In this document: in pieces, positions 25,016-33,822 of the stretch
Layout of the letters: every line of letters begins with the position of its first letter
Position numbering within the stretch: position 1 is the first letter of the stretch
Origin: Methylohalobius crimeensis 10Ki
Lineage (GTDB): Bacteria > Pseudomonadota > Gammaproteobacteria > Methylococcales > Methylothermaceae
NCBI RefSeq assembly: GCF_000421465.1
Contig: NZ_ATXB01000002.1
Coordinates: forward strand, 548,690 to 612,689
Reading direction: 5' to 3'
Length of the DNA stretch: 64,000 nucleotides
Notes under the pieces: generated by a model
Told to the model about the DNA's origin: nothing
Seen by the model: only the letters and a program-made list of their open reading frames with translations
The model's database searches: none
Made by a program: the position numbers and the translations under genes

Positions 25016-26122
25016 TCAATCTCCGCCACACGCTGGCCCCGGGTCGCTGATACGTAAATAATGCTGGGAGCGGCCTTGCTCGAGGAGCCGAATGCGATTG
25101 ACGATATCGGCGGCGCTGCTCTTGCCGATGGGACCGGCAACAATGCGATCGGTGGCCGCCGCGAGCAAGCGCACGTAGCTGTCATGGGGACCGCCGGCCA
25201 GGCTCGAATAGGCCATTGTCCCGTGGGTCTTGAAATCGGGTTCGATTTCAGGCACCTCGGTGCCGGGATTGCAGGCGCCGAAAAAGATCAAGCCGGCGGG
25301 GTCGACCAGCGACTTGAGTCCCTCCGTAAACCGATAAAACCTGTCCGCCGCCACCCGCTCTTCCGACTCGACGACGAACAGTGGCTTGCGGCAGACCGCG
25401 CGACAGAGCTCGCGACGATTCGCACGCGCCACCGGGTCCTCGATTTCATATAGGCGGGCATAGGAACAGTGAAACTCGAAACAAGCGGCGTCGACGGGCT
25501 GAACTTCCCGCTCCACCCGGGTCAGAAGTTCGCGTAATTCCACTTCGCTTTTGTCGCGCAGCCGGTCCCAATGGGACGCCATGAATTCGCTGAAAGCCGC
25601 GTTTTCACCGGCGTCGTAGCGAATGGTCAATACCTTTTCGATCCCGGGCTGCGATTCGCGGATTCGGGTGACGCTGCGGTGCGATCCCGTCATGTTCCTC
25701 TTTTCTCGAAGCGTCTCCTGGTTGAGAATGGGGCCGTCGAAGCCGCCGTGACCGATGAAGATTACCCGATCGAAGGGGGCCGATTGTTGCCGCAACCGGT
25801 CCACCTGCCGGTAATAGTCCGCCCAGATTCGCACTTCCGGCAACCAGGTCACGTCGGCCCCGAAGCGACGCCGATAAAAACGTTCGATGATCCTCGCCGG
25901 ACGTTCGGGCCAGTACTCGCTTTCCTCGGTGCCCGGCTCGGCTCGCAACAGCGGCACCAGCAGAACGCGCCGCGGCATAGGTAGATCCGAAACCTGCCGC
26001 CCCGATTCGCATGCTTCCAACGACCGGACCGCGCCCTCCCCCATCCAGACCAACAGGAAGATCACCATCGCCGCCCGGGCTAGGTCGACCACGTTTTGAC
26101 ATATCCTGCTCATGCGCATCAT
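25016..26122 (-). CDS. Membrane-anchored clan-CD (caspase/CHAT-like) peptidase candidate
   Basis: A 368-residue protein with an N-terminal membrane segment (ARAAMVIFLLVWMGEGAV). Two strand-loop motifs match the clan-CD catalytic dyad: VIFIGHGGFDG (His 125) and LIFFGACNPG (Cys 284), each a hydrophobic strand running into HG or AC as in caspases, gingipains and CHAT proteins. The 159-residue spacing is longer than in most caspases. Fold assignment is by motif only. The ATG cluster at 26122-26111 is used as start; an upstream TTG (26164) is less likely. It is divergent from the PQQ dehydrogenase with about 97 bp between starts. If active it would face the periplasm. Confidence 0.6.
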   Translation of the reverse strand: MMRMSRICQNVVDLARAAMVIFLLVWMGEGAVRSLEACESGRQVSDLPMPRRVLLVPLLRAEPGTEESEYWPERPARIIERFYRRRFGADVTWLPEVRIWADYYRQVDRLRQQSAPFDRVIFIGHGGFDGPILNQETLREKRNMTGSHRSVTRIRESQPGIEKVLTIRYDAGENAAFSEFMASHWDRLRDKSEVELRELLTRVEREVQPVDAACFEFHCSYARLYEIEDPVARANRRELCRAVCRKPLFVVESEERVAADRFYRFTEGLKSLVDPAGLIFFGACNPGTEVPEIEPDFKTHGTMAYSSLAGGPHDSYVRLLAAATDRIVAGPIGKSSAADIVNRIRLLEQGRSQHYLRISDPGPACGGD

Positions 26123-26219
26123 GGTCGCAGTATAAATCAACCGGCGAAGGGACTGCGATTTCAAGAAATTGTGTCAGAATGGCTTCCGAGTTCGGGGCCA
26201 AACACACCGGAGGGGCATC

Positions 26220-27371
26220 ATGAAAAAAGTTGCGATCACGGCGACGGGATTGATTCTGGCGGCCTTGCTGCTTTCCTTCTGCAAACCGGTGGTGCGGATG
26301 TTCATGTCCCCCGGTGAGCCGCCGGCGGGGCAGAAAGGCATGACGACCGAAACGCCGGGCATCCACGTCCAAGTGGTGGCCGAAGGCTTGGAAATTCCCT
26401 GGGAAATCCGGTTCCTGCCGGACGGCGATATGCTGGTTACCGAGCGCCCGGGACGGCTGCTGAAACTGCCGATTCCGGACCCGGACGACGCACCGGTTCA
26501 CCCCGAGGACGGCCACGCTTGGACAGTCGCTTCGATTCATCATCAAGGCGAAGGCGGCCTCATGGGTTTGGCGCTGCATCCCAATTTCGCCGCCAACCGC
26601 CTGATTTATCTCATGCACACCAGCCAAAAAGCGGGGCAAGCGGTCAATCGGGTGACGCGCTATCGGCTCACCGAACTGGGCCTGATCGACGCCAAGACGA
26701 TTCTGGATAACATCCCGGCGGCCAGCTTCCATACCGGCGGACGCCTCGCCTTCGGACCGGACGGCTACCTCTACATCACCACCGGCGACGCGACCCAATC
26801 CGAGCTGGCCCAGACGCGCAATACGCTCAACGGCAAGATTTTGCGGGTCACCGACAACGGCGAAATACCGCCGGACAACCCCTTCGATTCCTTGCTCTGG
26901 TCGTGGGGGCACCGCAATCCTCAAGGCCTGGCCTGGGACGATTCCGGACGACTGTGGAGCACCGAGCACGGCCGCTCCGGCTTGCGCAGCGGATTCGACG
27001 AGCTGAATTTGATCCAGCCGGGCGCCAACTACGGCTGGCCCGCGATCGAAGGCGACGCAACCGAATCCGGCATGCATCCGCCGGTAAAGCATTCCGGCCC
27101 CGACTACACCTGGGCGCCGGCGGATTTGGCCTGGCTCGACAAACGCTTGTTCTTCGGCGGCCTGCGCGGACAGGCCCTTTACGCAACCCGGATACAAGGG
27201 GAAAAAGTGGCCGGTTTTCACGCCCATTTCGTGGAGGAATTCGGACGCATCCGCGCCGTTGCCGTAGGGCCCGACAGCATGCTCTATTTCGCCACCAGCA
27301 ACCGCGACGGCCGCGGCCGGGTGCATACAGGCGACGACAAGATACTGCGCGTCGATCCGGCTGATCTTTAA
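26220..27371 (+). CDS. PQQ-dependent sugar dehydrogenase family protein (GdhB/YliI type)
   Basis: A 383-residue six-bladed propeller of the soluble aldose dehydrogenase/YliI family. Conserved blocks: GLEIPWEIRFLPDG, HHQGEGGLMGLALHP, the active-site HTGGRLAFGPDGYLY and WSWGHRNPQGLAWD. Members oxidise sugars with PQQ in the periplasm; the exact sugar is unknown. The N-terminus is a signal or anchor (ATGLILAALLLSFC). The ATG at 26220 follows GGAGGGG. It converges on the DUF427 gene with a 4-bp overlap of stop codons (TTAA). PQQ is expected in methylotrophs, but no pqq genes are in the window. Confidence 0.88.
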   Translation: MKKVAITATGLILAALLLSFCKPVVRMFMSPGEPPAGQKGMTTETPGIHVQVVAEGLEIPWEIRFLPDGDMLVTERPGRLLKLPIPDPDDAPVHPEDGHAWTVASIHHQGEGGLMGLALHPNFAANRLIYLMHTSQKAGQAVNRVTRYRLTELGLIDAKTILDNIPAASFHTGGRLAFGPDGYLYITTGDATQSELAQTRNTLNGKILRVTDNGEIPPDNPFDSLLWSWGHRNPQGLAWDDSGRLWSTEHGRSGLRSGFDELNLIQPGANYGWPAIEGDATESGMHPPVKHSGPDYTWAPADLAWLDKRLFFGGLRGQALYATRIQGEKVAGFHAHFVEEFGRIRAVAVGPDSMLYFATSNRDGRGRVHTGDDKILRVDPADL

Positions 27372-27736
27372 CCTGACCTGTCGCCGCCCCCTTGAATCCG
27401 AATCAGCTCGGGATCGAAAGCGAGTCGTCCTCGAATAGGGGCGACGGCTTCGAACGGCGCCTCGTAGCTCCAGGCTGCGTCCCTGATCGTCTCGCCGTCC
27501 AGCTCGATCGAATAATAAGTGGTATCGCCCTTGAAAGGGCAATGGGTGGTGGTGGCCGATCGCCGCAAGCGTGTCATCTCCACGTCCTCGCGCGGAATGT
27601 ATAGCCTGAGCGGATAACCGGTTTCGCGCAGCTCGATCGCCTTGCGCGTGTCGGCAATCAAGGTGTCACCTGCCCAGACCCGCACCCGGCCGGAATGACT
27701 TTTAAGGTCGATGCGTTCGCTCGGATCATGGCACAT
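27368..27736 (-). CDS. DUF427 domain protein
   Basis: A 122-residue protein matching DUF427: the blocks RVWAGDTLIADT, YIPREDVEMTRL, THCPFKGDTTYYS and AAWSYEAPF are typical. The biochemical role of the family is unknown. No signal peptide, so cytoplasmic. It overlaps the 3' end of the PQQ dehydrogenase on the other strand by 4 bp, leaving no room for a terminator between them. Confidence 0.85.
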   Translation of the reverse strand: MCHDPSERIDLKSHSGRVRVWAGDTLIADTRKAIELRETGYPLRLYIPREDVEMTRLRRSATTTHCPFKGDTTYYSIELDGETIRDAAWSYEAPFEAVAPIRGRLAFDPELIRIQGGGDRSG

Positions 27737-27895
27737 CCATCGACTCCCATCGAGATGATCGTGTCTTGATTACCATGAGACATCTTTCACCGGACACAGT
27801 GCCCCCCTTTCCCAGAGCAGGTTCCACTTGCCCTCTGGCCCCAGCGGGAGACGGGGTTCAGCAGATCCAGGGAAACCCAAACCGCCCCAGATTTA

Positions 27896-27924
27896 TTGAC
27901 ACTTTCCCGGTCCTGGAATACATT
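27896..27924 (+). promoter_or_regulatory. Sigma-70-type promoter of the ExeA-like gene
   Basis: TTGACA at 27896-27901 and TACATT at 27919-27924 are separated by 17 bp, close to the consensus. Transcription would start about 45 bp ahead of the ATG at 27975. The other ~150 bp of this gap show nothing definite. Confidence 0.55.
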
Positions 27925-27974
27925 GCTTGAAGCTTTACTGCTTATGTCCCTGAGGTCCTTTGGGAGAAAGATCC

Positions 27975-29834
27975 ATGCAAGAGGCACCGGGCATCTATCA
28001 GATGCTCGCCTCCTATTTCGGTTGCCGACAAGAACCCTTTCGGCGTTCTCCCGATCCGCGCCACGTCTCCCTGAGTCCTTCTCAAGCACTAGGCTATCGG
28101 CGGCTTTTGGCCCATATCCGTGCCGGCGCGAGGCACTTGCTGGTTATCGGCGAACCGGGAACCGGCAAGACATCGTTGCTACGCCGCCTATCCCAAGCAC
28201 TGGCCGAAGCGGATTACGCCGTGTCCTTTTTCTGTAATCCCGTCGCTTCGATTTCTGAATTGACCGAAACCGCCACGGCGGGCGATCCCCCCCCTTCCCC
28301 CTCAAGCGGCAGGGAGGAGGGCAAGGGCAGAGTACTGCTCCTGGACGAAGCCGACGGACTTTCGGAGGACATCCTCGGGGCGCTGATTCGAAATTCCGAG
28401 TCCGACTTTACTCACCGGGGGCGGATGCATGTCGTTCTCGCAGGCCGGCCGACCTTGTTGACCAAGCTCCGCGCCGTAGGTCTGGAAGCGGCGGCTGAAT
28501 CGCCCATCCGGCTGGCACCCCTCGAGAAAAACGAAGTGGGGCCATTCATTCGTCAGCACTTGAAAGCCGTCGGCTGCGATTCACCTCAGCTGTTTTCCGA
28601 GAAAGCCGTTCAACGGGTGGCCCGATACACGGGCGGGGTTCCCGCACGCATCCAAGTGCTCTGTTCGAACGCCATGATGGTGGCGGCGTTGGAGAACGAG
28701 CGCGTCATTACCGAGACCCTGGTGGAGCAGGTGGCCCGGGAACAATCTTTCACGGACGAAGAGGAGCCCGCCATCGCCGGGAAAGCTTCCCCCATCACGA
28801 CACCGCGGTTCGACGAACTCCCCGAGCCCGAGGAAACGGTAACGCTCCAAACGTTCACCGCCGCCAGTCTCGAATCTCCGCCCTATCGTCCTCGCCAAGG
28901 GAGACGCCTGGGCCGCCGATCACTGACGCTCCTTCTCCTGATGTGGGTGTCGATGATGCTGGGGGCTTCAATGATGTATCTGTTGGGACCCTACAAACAC
29001 ATGGATGCCTCCAGACACTTGTCGAAGCCTCTTCCGCCGCAGAGACCGGAAGCAAGACAAGCGAAACCGGGGCTACCCATCTCTCCGCTTCCTGCTACCA
29101 CGCCCATGGCACCAAGCGAGTCGGAGGCCGAAGCGGGCCGCCTCCAGGTTCCCCGGAAGATCCGGGGGTATGAAGATACCCCCATTCCCCTCGACATCCG
29201 CGTCACCCCGCAACTGGCCTCCGACCTGGCTGTGGAGCTTCACGGCTTGCCGCCGAGCGTCCATCTCTCCGCAGGCCGCAGGGAGGGGGATAGGTGGCTC
29301 CTTCCGAGCACCGGTTTGACGGGGCTCACCCTTACTCCGCCGCCGCACAGCGACCGGGATTTTTCCTTCTCCATCCAGGGATTCCACCGCACCTCCGGGC
29401 AGCGACTGGCGACCGCTTCCGTCGAGGCGAAGGTTCGAGCGGTGGCGGACATGCCGCAGCTCAAGGTGTCGGCCGCACCGGGTGACCGCTTCACCCCCAT
29501 TCCCCTGCAGATATGGTCCCGACTCGAGGACCAAGACGGATCGGAGGAACTTACCATTGATATCTGCGGCGTCCCTTACACCGTCAAACTCTCCGCCGGT
29601 CATCCCCAACGCAAGGGCTGCTGGACACTCACTCCCGCCCAACTCCGCGGGTTGATTTTGACCCCCCTGGCAAACTCTCCCCCCGAGCTCATACTGGGAG
29701 TGACCGCCAAAGCGACCGAATCAGCCAATGGAGACAGCGCCAGCACCACCGAAACCTTGCGCCTCCAGGTGTTTTCGGCCAACCCCCAAGAAAACGAATT
29801 TTTGACCGATCGTTCCCCCGCGCCCGATCGCTAA
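27975..29834 (+). CDS. ExeA/GspA-like AAA ATPase with membrane helix and Ig-like tail
   Basis: A 619-residue protein. Residues ~10-270 are an ExeA-type ATPase: YFGCRQEPFRRSPDPRH opening, Walker A GEPGTGKTS (59-67), Walker B VLLLDEADG. A membrane helix follows near 310-330 (LLLLMWVSMMLGASMMYLLG). The periplasmic part has two related repeats, about 385-480 and 490-590, each with a P.PLDI/PLQI start, LSAG, a W-L/T strand and L-GL-LTP; these look like Ig- or cadherin-like repeats of adhesins. ExeA helps assemble the type II secretin through peptidoglycan, normally with a peptidoglycan-binding tail, so the repeats are a variation. No exeB lies next door. Confidence 0.75.
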   Translation: MQEAPGIYQMLASYFGCRQEPFRRSPDPRHVSLSPSQALGYRRLLAHIRAGARHLLVIGEPGTGKTSLLRRLSQALAEADYAVSFFCNPVASISELTETATAGDPPPSPSSGREEGKGRVLLLDEADGLSEDILGALIRNSESDFTHRGRMHVVLAGRPTLLTKLRAVGLEAAAESPIRLAPLEKNEVGPFIRQHLKAVGCDSPQLFSEKAVQRVARYTGGVPARIQVLCSNAMMVAALENERVITETLVEQVAREQSFTDEEEPAIAGKASPITTPRFDELPEPEETVTLQTFTAASLESPPYRPRQGRRLGRRSLTLLLLMWVSMMLGASMMYLLGPYKHMDASRHLSKPLPPQRPEARQAKPGLPISPLPATTPMAPSESEAEAGRLQVPRKIRGYEDTPIPLDIRVTPQLASDLAVELHGLPPSVHLSAGRREGDRWLLPSTGLTGLTLTPPPHSDRDFSFSIQGFHRTSGQRLATASVEAKVRAVADMPQLKVSAAPGDRFTPIPLQIWSRLEDQDGSEELTIDICGVPYTVKLSAGHPQRKGCWTLTPAQLRGLILTPLANSPPELILGVTAKATESANGDSASTTETLRLQVFSANPQENEFLTDRSPAPDR

Positions 29835-29926
29835 GGGGGCGCACATCGGCGCCAACTTGCCCCCGGCCGGTGGAGAGCGCTAAACTCGATACTCTGTCGG
29901 TACTTTGCTAGCCAAAGGGAGGCGCC

Positions 29927-32341
29927 ATGGCGCTCGTTTCCGCCCTCATCTCCGCATTCCTGATCCTGGCTTTCACGGGCGCCGGGTTAAGGATGTGGAG
30001 CGGGGTTCTGATCGCAATCCTGACCGTGGGAACCCTGCTCCAACTTGCGGGACCTTCTGTCCTCACCGCTTTGTGGCTGTCGATCGCGATTCCCCTGACC
30101 GTCCTCAACCTGCCGCCGCTGCGCCGCCGGCTGCTCAGCGCCCCGGCGATGCGGCTGACCCGCAAACGCCTCCCTGAACTTTCCCGCACCGAGCAGGAAG
30201 CGCTGGAGGCCGGCGATGCCTGGTGGGAGGCGGAATTGCTGGGCGGCCGGCCCAACTGGCGCAAGCTCCTGGATTTCCCCCGCCAGCCGTTGACCGAGGA
30301 AGAACAGGCGTTCCTCGATGGACCGGTGGTAGAACTATGCCGGATGCTCGACGACTGGAAAATCACCCACCGCGACCGCGATTTGCCTCCCGAGGTTTGG
30401 CGCTTCATCCGCAACAACCGCTTCTTCGGCCTGATTCTGCCCCAACGTTACGGGGGGCTGGCCTTCTCCGCGCGCGCCCATTCCGAGGTGGTGGTTAAGA
30501 TCGCCAGCCGCAGTATCACCGCCGCGGTGACGGTGATGGTGCCCAATTCCCTGGGACCCGGCGAGCTAATTCTCAAATACGGCAGCCAAGAACAGAAAGA
30601 TTACTATCTACCGCGCCTGGCCAGCGGCGAAGAGATCCCCTGCTTCGCCCTCACCGGACCGGAAGCCGGCTCGGATGCCGGCGCCATGACCGATACCGGC
30701 GTGGTCTGCCGGCAGGATTTCGAAGGAAGATCGAATGTGCTCGGCATTCGCCTCAACTGGGACAAGCGCTACATCACCCTGGCGCCGGTGGCGACCTTGC
30801 TGGGACTGGCCTTCAAGCTCCAGGACCCCGACCGGCTTCTGGGCGAGGAGGCGGATCCGGGCATTACCTTGGCCCTGATTCCCACCGCCACCCCGGGGGT
30901 GGAAATCGGCGATCGTCACAACCCCATGGACATTCCCTTTCAGAACGGCCCGACCCGCGGCCAAGACGTGTTCATTCCCTTGGACTGGCTCGTCGGCGGC
31001 CGGGAAGGGGTGAACCAAGGCTGGCGGATGCTGATGGAATGCCTGGCGGAAGGGCGCGGTATCTCCCTGCCCGCCCTGGCCGCCGCCGGCGGCAAAGTGG
31101 CGAGCCGCACCACCGGCGCCTACGCCCGCATCCGGCGCCAGTTCCGCGTTCCCATCGGCGCCTTCGAGGGAATCGCCGAAGCCCTGGGAAAAATCGGCGG
31201 TCTCACCTATGTCATCGACGCGGCACGGATACTGACGGTAGACGCCATCGACCGAGGCATCCACCCCACGGTGGCCTCGGCGATCATCAAATACCATCTC
31301 ACCGAAGCCATGCGTCAACTGGTCAACGACGCCATGGACGTGCACGGCGGCAAGACCATAATCCAGGGCCCCCACAATCATCTGAGCCGGCTTTACCAAT
31401 CGATTCCCATCAGCATCACCGTGGAGGGGGCCAACATTCTCACCCGCAACATGATCATCTACGGCCAGGGGGCGATTCGCTGCCATCCCTACCTGCTCAC
31501 CGAGATGCACGCGGCGCAGGCGCTGGATTTGACCGCCTTCGATCGGGCGCTGACCGGACATCTGGGATTGGTGATTCGCAACAAGGTCCGAGCGATCCTG
31601 CTGGGCCTGTCCCACGGCCTGCTCGCCCCGGCGCCGAGCGGTTCCTATCGGCGCACCCTGCAACATTTGAACCGCTTCTCGGCGGCGTTGGCTTTCCTGA
31701 GCGATGTCAGCCTGGGCCTGCTGGGGGGCGAACTGAAGCGGCGCGAGCGCGTCTCCGCGCGGCTGGGGGATATCTTGAGTCACCTTTATTTGGCTTCGGC
31801 TCTGCTACGCCATCACCAAGCATCGAACTCGCCGCAAGACGAGGCGCCGCTGCTGGAATGGGGAATAGCGTGGTGCTTATCGCACATGGAAGGGGCGATG
31901 GTGGACCTTTTGGACAACTACCCCGCCCCCTGGCTGGGATGGATTTTGAAACGCCTGGTCCTCCCCTGGGGACGGCGATTCTCCCCGCCCGCCGACCGCC
32001 TGGATTTCGCCGTCTCTCGCCTGCTGCAATCGCAGGGCCCGGCGCGCGATCGCCTCACCGCCGGCATTTTCATGCCTTCGGAGCCGGACGAACCGGTCGC
32101 CCGCCTGGAAGCGGCCCTCGCATCGATCCTGGCCGCCGAACCCATCGAGCGGCGGATCAAAGCGGCGGTCAAGGCGGGCCGTATCCCGCCGGGTCCCGCC
32201 GTAATCGATGCGGCGCTCGGGGAAGGAGTGATCGACTCCGAGGAAGCCGAACGCTTGAGGCAAACGGAAACGCTCACCCGGCAGGTCATCGCCGTGGATG
32301 CCTTTCCCCCTCAACATTTTGAATCAGTCGAGGAAGTTTAA
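29927..32341 (+). CDS. fadE: Acyl-CoA dehydrogenase, FadE type
   Basis: An 804-residue FadE, the long gammaproteobacterial type with an N-terminal hydrophobic region (residues ~1-60), which would place it at the inner membrane. The FAD/substrate segment CFALTGPEAGSDAGAMTD and the DVHGGKTI block are recognisable. It catalyses the first, FAD-linked step of fatty acid beta-oxidation. AAGGGAGG precedes the ATG. The stop overlaps the thiolase start (TAATG), so the two are coupled, and fadB follows after a repeat-containing gap. Confidence 0.92.
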   Translation: MALVSALISAFLILAFTGAGLRMWSGVLIAILTVGTLLQLAGPSVLTALWLSIAIPLTVLNLPPLRRRLLSAPAMRLTRKRLPELSRTEQEALEAGDAWWEAELLGGRPNWRKLLDFPRQPLTEEEQAFLDGPVVELCRMLDDWKITHRDRDLPPEVWRFIRNNRFFGLILPQRYGGLAFSARAHSEVVVKIASRSITAAVTVMVPNSLGPGELILKYGSQEQKDYYLPRLASGEEIPCFALTGPEAGSDAGAMTDTGVVCRQDFEGRSNVLGIRLNWDKRYITLAPVATLLGLAFKLQDPDRLLGEEADPGITLALIPTATPGVEIGDRHNPMDIPFQNGPTRGQDVFIPLDWLVGGREGVNQGWRMLMECLAEGRGISLPALAAAGGKVASRTTGAYARIRRQFRVPIGAFEGIAEALGKIGGLTYVIDAARILTVDAIDRGIHPTVASAIIKYHLTEAMRQLVNDAMDVHGGKTIIQGPHNHLSRLYQSIPISITVEGANILTRNMIIYGQGAIRCHPYLLTEMHAAQALDLTAFDRALTGHLGLVIRNKVRAILLGLSHGLLAPAPSGSYRRTLQHLNRFSAALAFLSDVSLGLLGGELKRRERVSARLGDILSHLYLASALLRHHQASNSPQDEAPLLEWGIAWCLSHMEGAMVDLLDNYPAPWLGWILKRLVLPWGRRFSPPADRLDFAVSRLLQSQGPARDRLTAGIFMPSEPDEPVARLEAALASILAAEPIERRIKAAVKAGRIPPGPAVIDAALGEGVIDSEEAERLRQTETLTRQVIAVDAFPPQHFESVEEV

Positions 32342-33648
32342 TGGAGCACAGTCAGGATTTTCCCATGACCGGCCGCCCGGTCTACGTGGTCGACGGGAGC
32401 CGCACCCCCTGCCTGAAGGCCCGCGGCAAACCGGGCCCCTTCACCGCCGCCGACCTGGCCCTGCGCGCCGCCCAACCGCTGCTGGCACGCCAACCCTTCG
32501 AACCTCCGGTCCTGGATCAAGTGATCTTGGGCTGCGCCATTCCCGGCCCGGACGAGGCCAACATCGCCCGGGTGGTGGCCCTGCGCGCCGGCTGTGGGCG
32601 TTCGACGCCGGCCTGGTCGGTGCAGCGCAACTGCGGCTCGGGCATGCAGGCGATCGATTCCGCCGCGCGCGACATCGCCGCCGGCCGATCCAACCTGGTG
32701 CTCGCCGGCGGCGCCGAGGCCATGAGCCACGCTCCGGTGCTGTTCAACAACGCGATGGTGGCTTGGCTGGGCCAATGGCAGAAAGCCCGTACGCTCCCCG
32801 CCCGGCTGCGCCACTTTACCCGGCTGCGACCCGCTCATCTTAAGCCCATCATCGGTTTGCTTCGCGGTTTGACCGATCCCACGGTGGGCCTGAGCATGGG
32901 ACGCACCGCCGAGATTCTGGCCTGGCGATTCGATATTTCGCGGCGGGAAATGGATCTCTACGCCCACGCCAGTCACCATAGACTGGCGGCGGCCCAAGCC
33001 GAAGGGCGACTGGCGGACGAAATCGAGAGCATCTACGACGGCGAGGGGCATTTTTACGATCACGACGATGGCGTGCGCCCCGACCTCACCCTGGAGCAAT
33101 TGGCCGCTCTCAAGCCGGTTTTCGATCGTAAGTTCGGTCTGGTGACCGCCGGCAACAGTTCGCAGGTCACCGACGGCGCCGCCTGGCTGCTTCTGGCCAG
33201 CGAAGAAGCGGTCCAGCGCTACGATCTGAAAGTCATGGGACGCGTCTTGGATTGCACCTGGGCCGGTCTGGATCCGGCCCAAATGGGGTTGGGACCGGTT
33301 TACTCGAGCGCCGCCCTGCTGGGGCGCAACCGTCTCGACCTGGATCAAATCGACTACTGGGAGCTCAACGAGGCCTTCGCCGGCCAGGTGCTCGCCTGCC
33401 TCAAGGCTTTCGCCGACGAGCGCTTCTGCCGGGAAACCCTGGATCTTCCCGGGGCTCTGGGGGAAATCGACCGGGACCGACTCAATATGGACGGCGGCGC
33501 GGTGGCCGTCGGCCACCCGGTGGGCATGAGCGGCACCCGAATCGTGCTGCATCTGCTGCGCGTCATGGCCGCGCGGGGCGGCAAACGGGGGGTGGCGACC
33601 TTGTGCATCGGCGGCGGTCAAGGAGGCGCCATGTTGCTGGAAAGGTAG
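32341..33648 (+). CDS. fadI: Acetyl-CoA acyltransferase (thiolase, FadA/FadI type)
   Basis: A 435-residue thiolase. NCGSGMQAID holds the nucleophilic cysteine, GHPVGMSGTR the active-site histidine, and CIGGGQGGAM the second cysteine. It cleaves 3-ketoacyl-CoA in the last step of beta-oxidation. The length and the internal insert (HFTRLRPAHLKPIIGLLRGL) match the FadI-like class more than FadA; the symbol is tentative. Its start overlaps the end of fadE, and a palindromic repeat begins at its stop codon. Confidence 0.88.
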   Translation: MEHSQDFPMTGRPVYVVDGSRTPCLKARGKPGPFTAADLALRAAQPLLARQPFEPPVLDQVILGCAIPGPDEANIARVVALRAGCGRSTPAWSVQRNCGSGMQAIDSAARDIAAGRSNLVLAGGAEAMSHAPVLFNNAMVAWLGQWQKARTLPARLRHFTRLRPAHLKPIIGLLRGLTDPTVGLSMGRTAEILAWRFDISRREMDLYAHASHHRLAAAQAEGRLADEIESIYDGEGHFYDHDDGVRPDLTLEQLAALKPVFDRKFGLVTAGNSSQVTDGAAWLLLASEEAVQRYDLKVMGRVLDCTWAGLDPAQMGLGPVYSSAALLGRNRLDLDQIDYWELNEAFAGQVLACLKAFADERFCRETLDLPGALGEIDRDRLNMDGGAVAVGHPVGMSGTRIVLHLLRVMAARGGKRGVATLCIGGGQGGAMLLER

Positions 33649-33785
33649 GGGCGGCCCCTGCGCCTGCCCCAGCCCCGGGCAACCACGGGGTCCCCTGCCA
33701 GGGATGATTTGCCCACCATCAAAATCGTAGAGGCAGGCCCCCGTGCCTGCCCCAGGCCCGGGCAACCACGGGGGGTTGCCCCTAC
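33645..33785. repeat. Two copies of a GTAGGGGC-type palindromic repeat
   Basis: Two related ~58-bp units, 33645-33702 and 33727-33785, fill the gap before fadB. Each holds the blocks CTGCCCCAG and GGGCAACCACGGGG. The second begins GTAGAGGCAGG and ends GGTTGCCCCTAC, so it is a near-palindrome. Units of this kind are dispersed intergenic repeats in many GC-rich genomes. They may form hairpins in the fadE-fadI-fadB message. Confidence 0.65.
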
Positions 33786-33822
33786 AGAAACCGTAGATTA
33801 AGGCATTGAGAGAAGAGCAATC

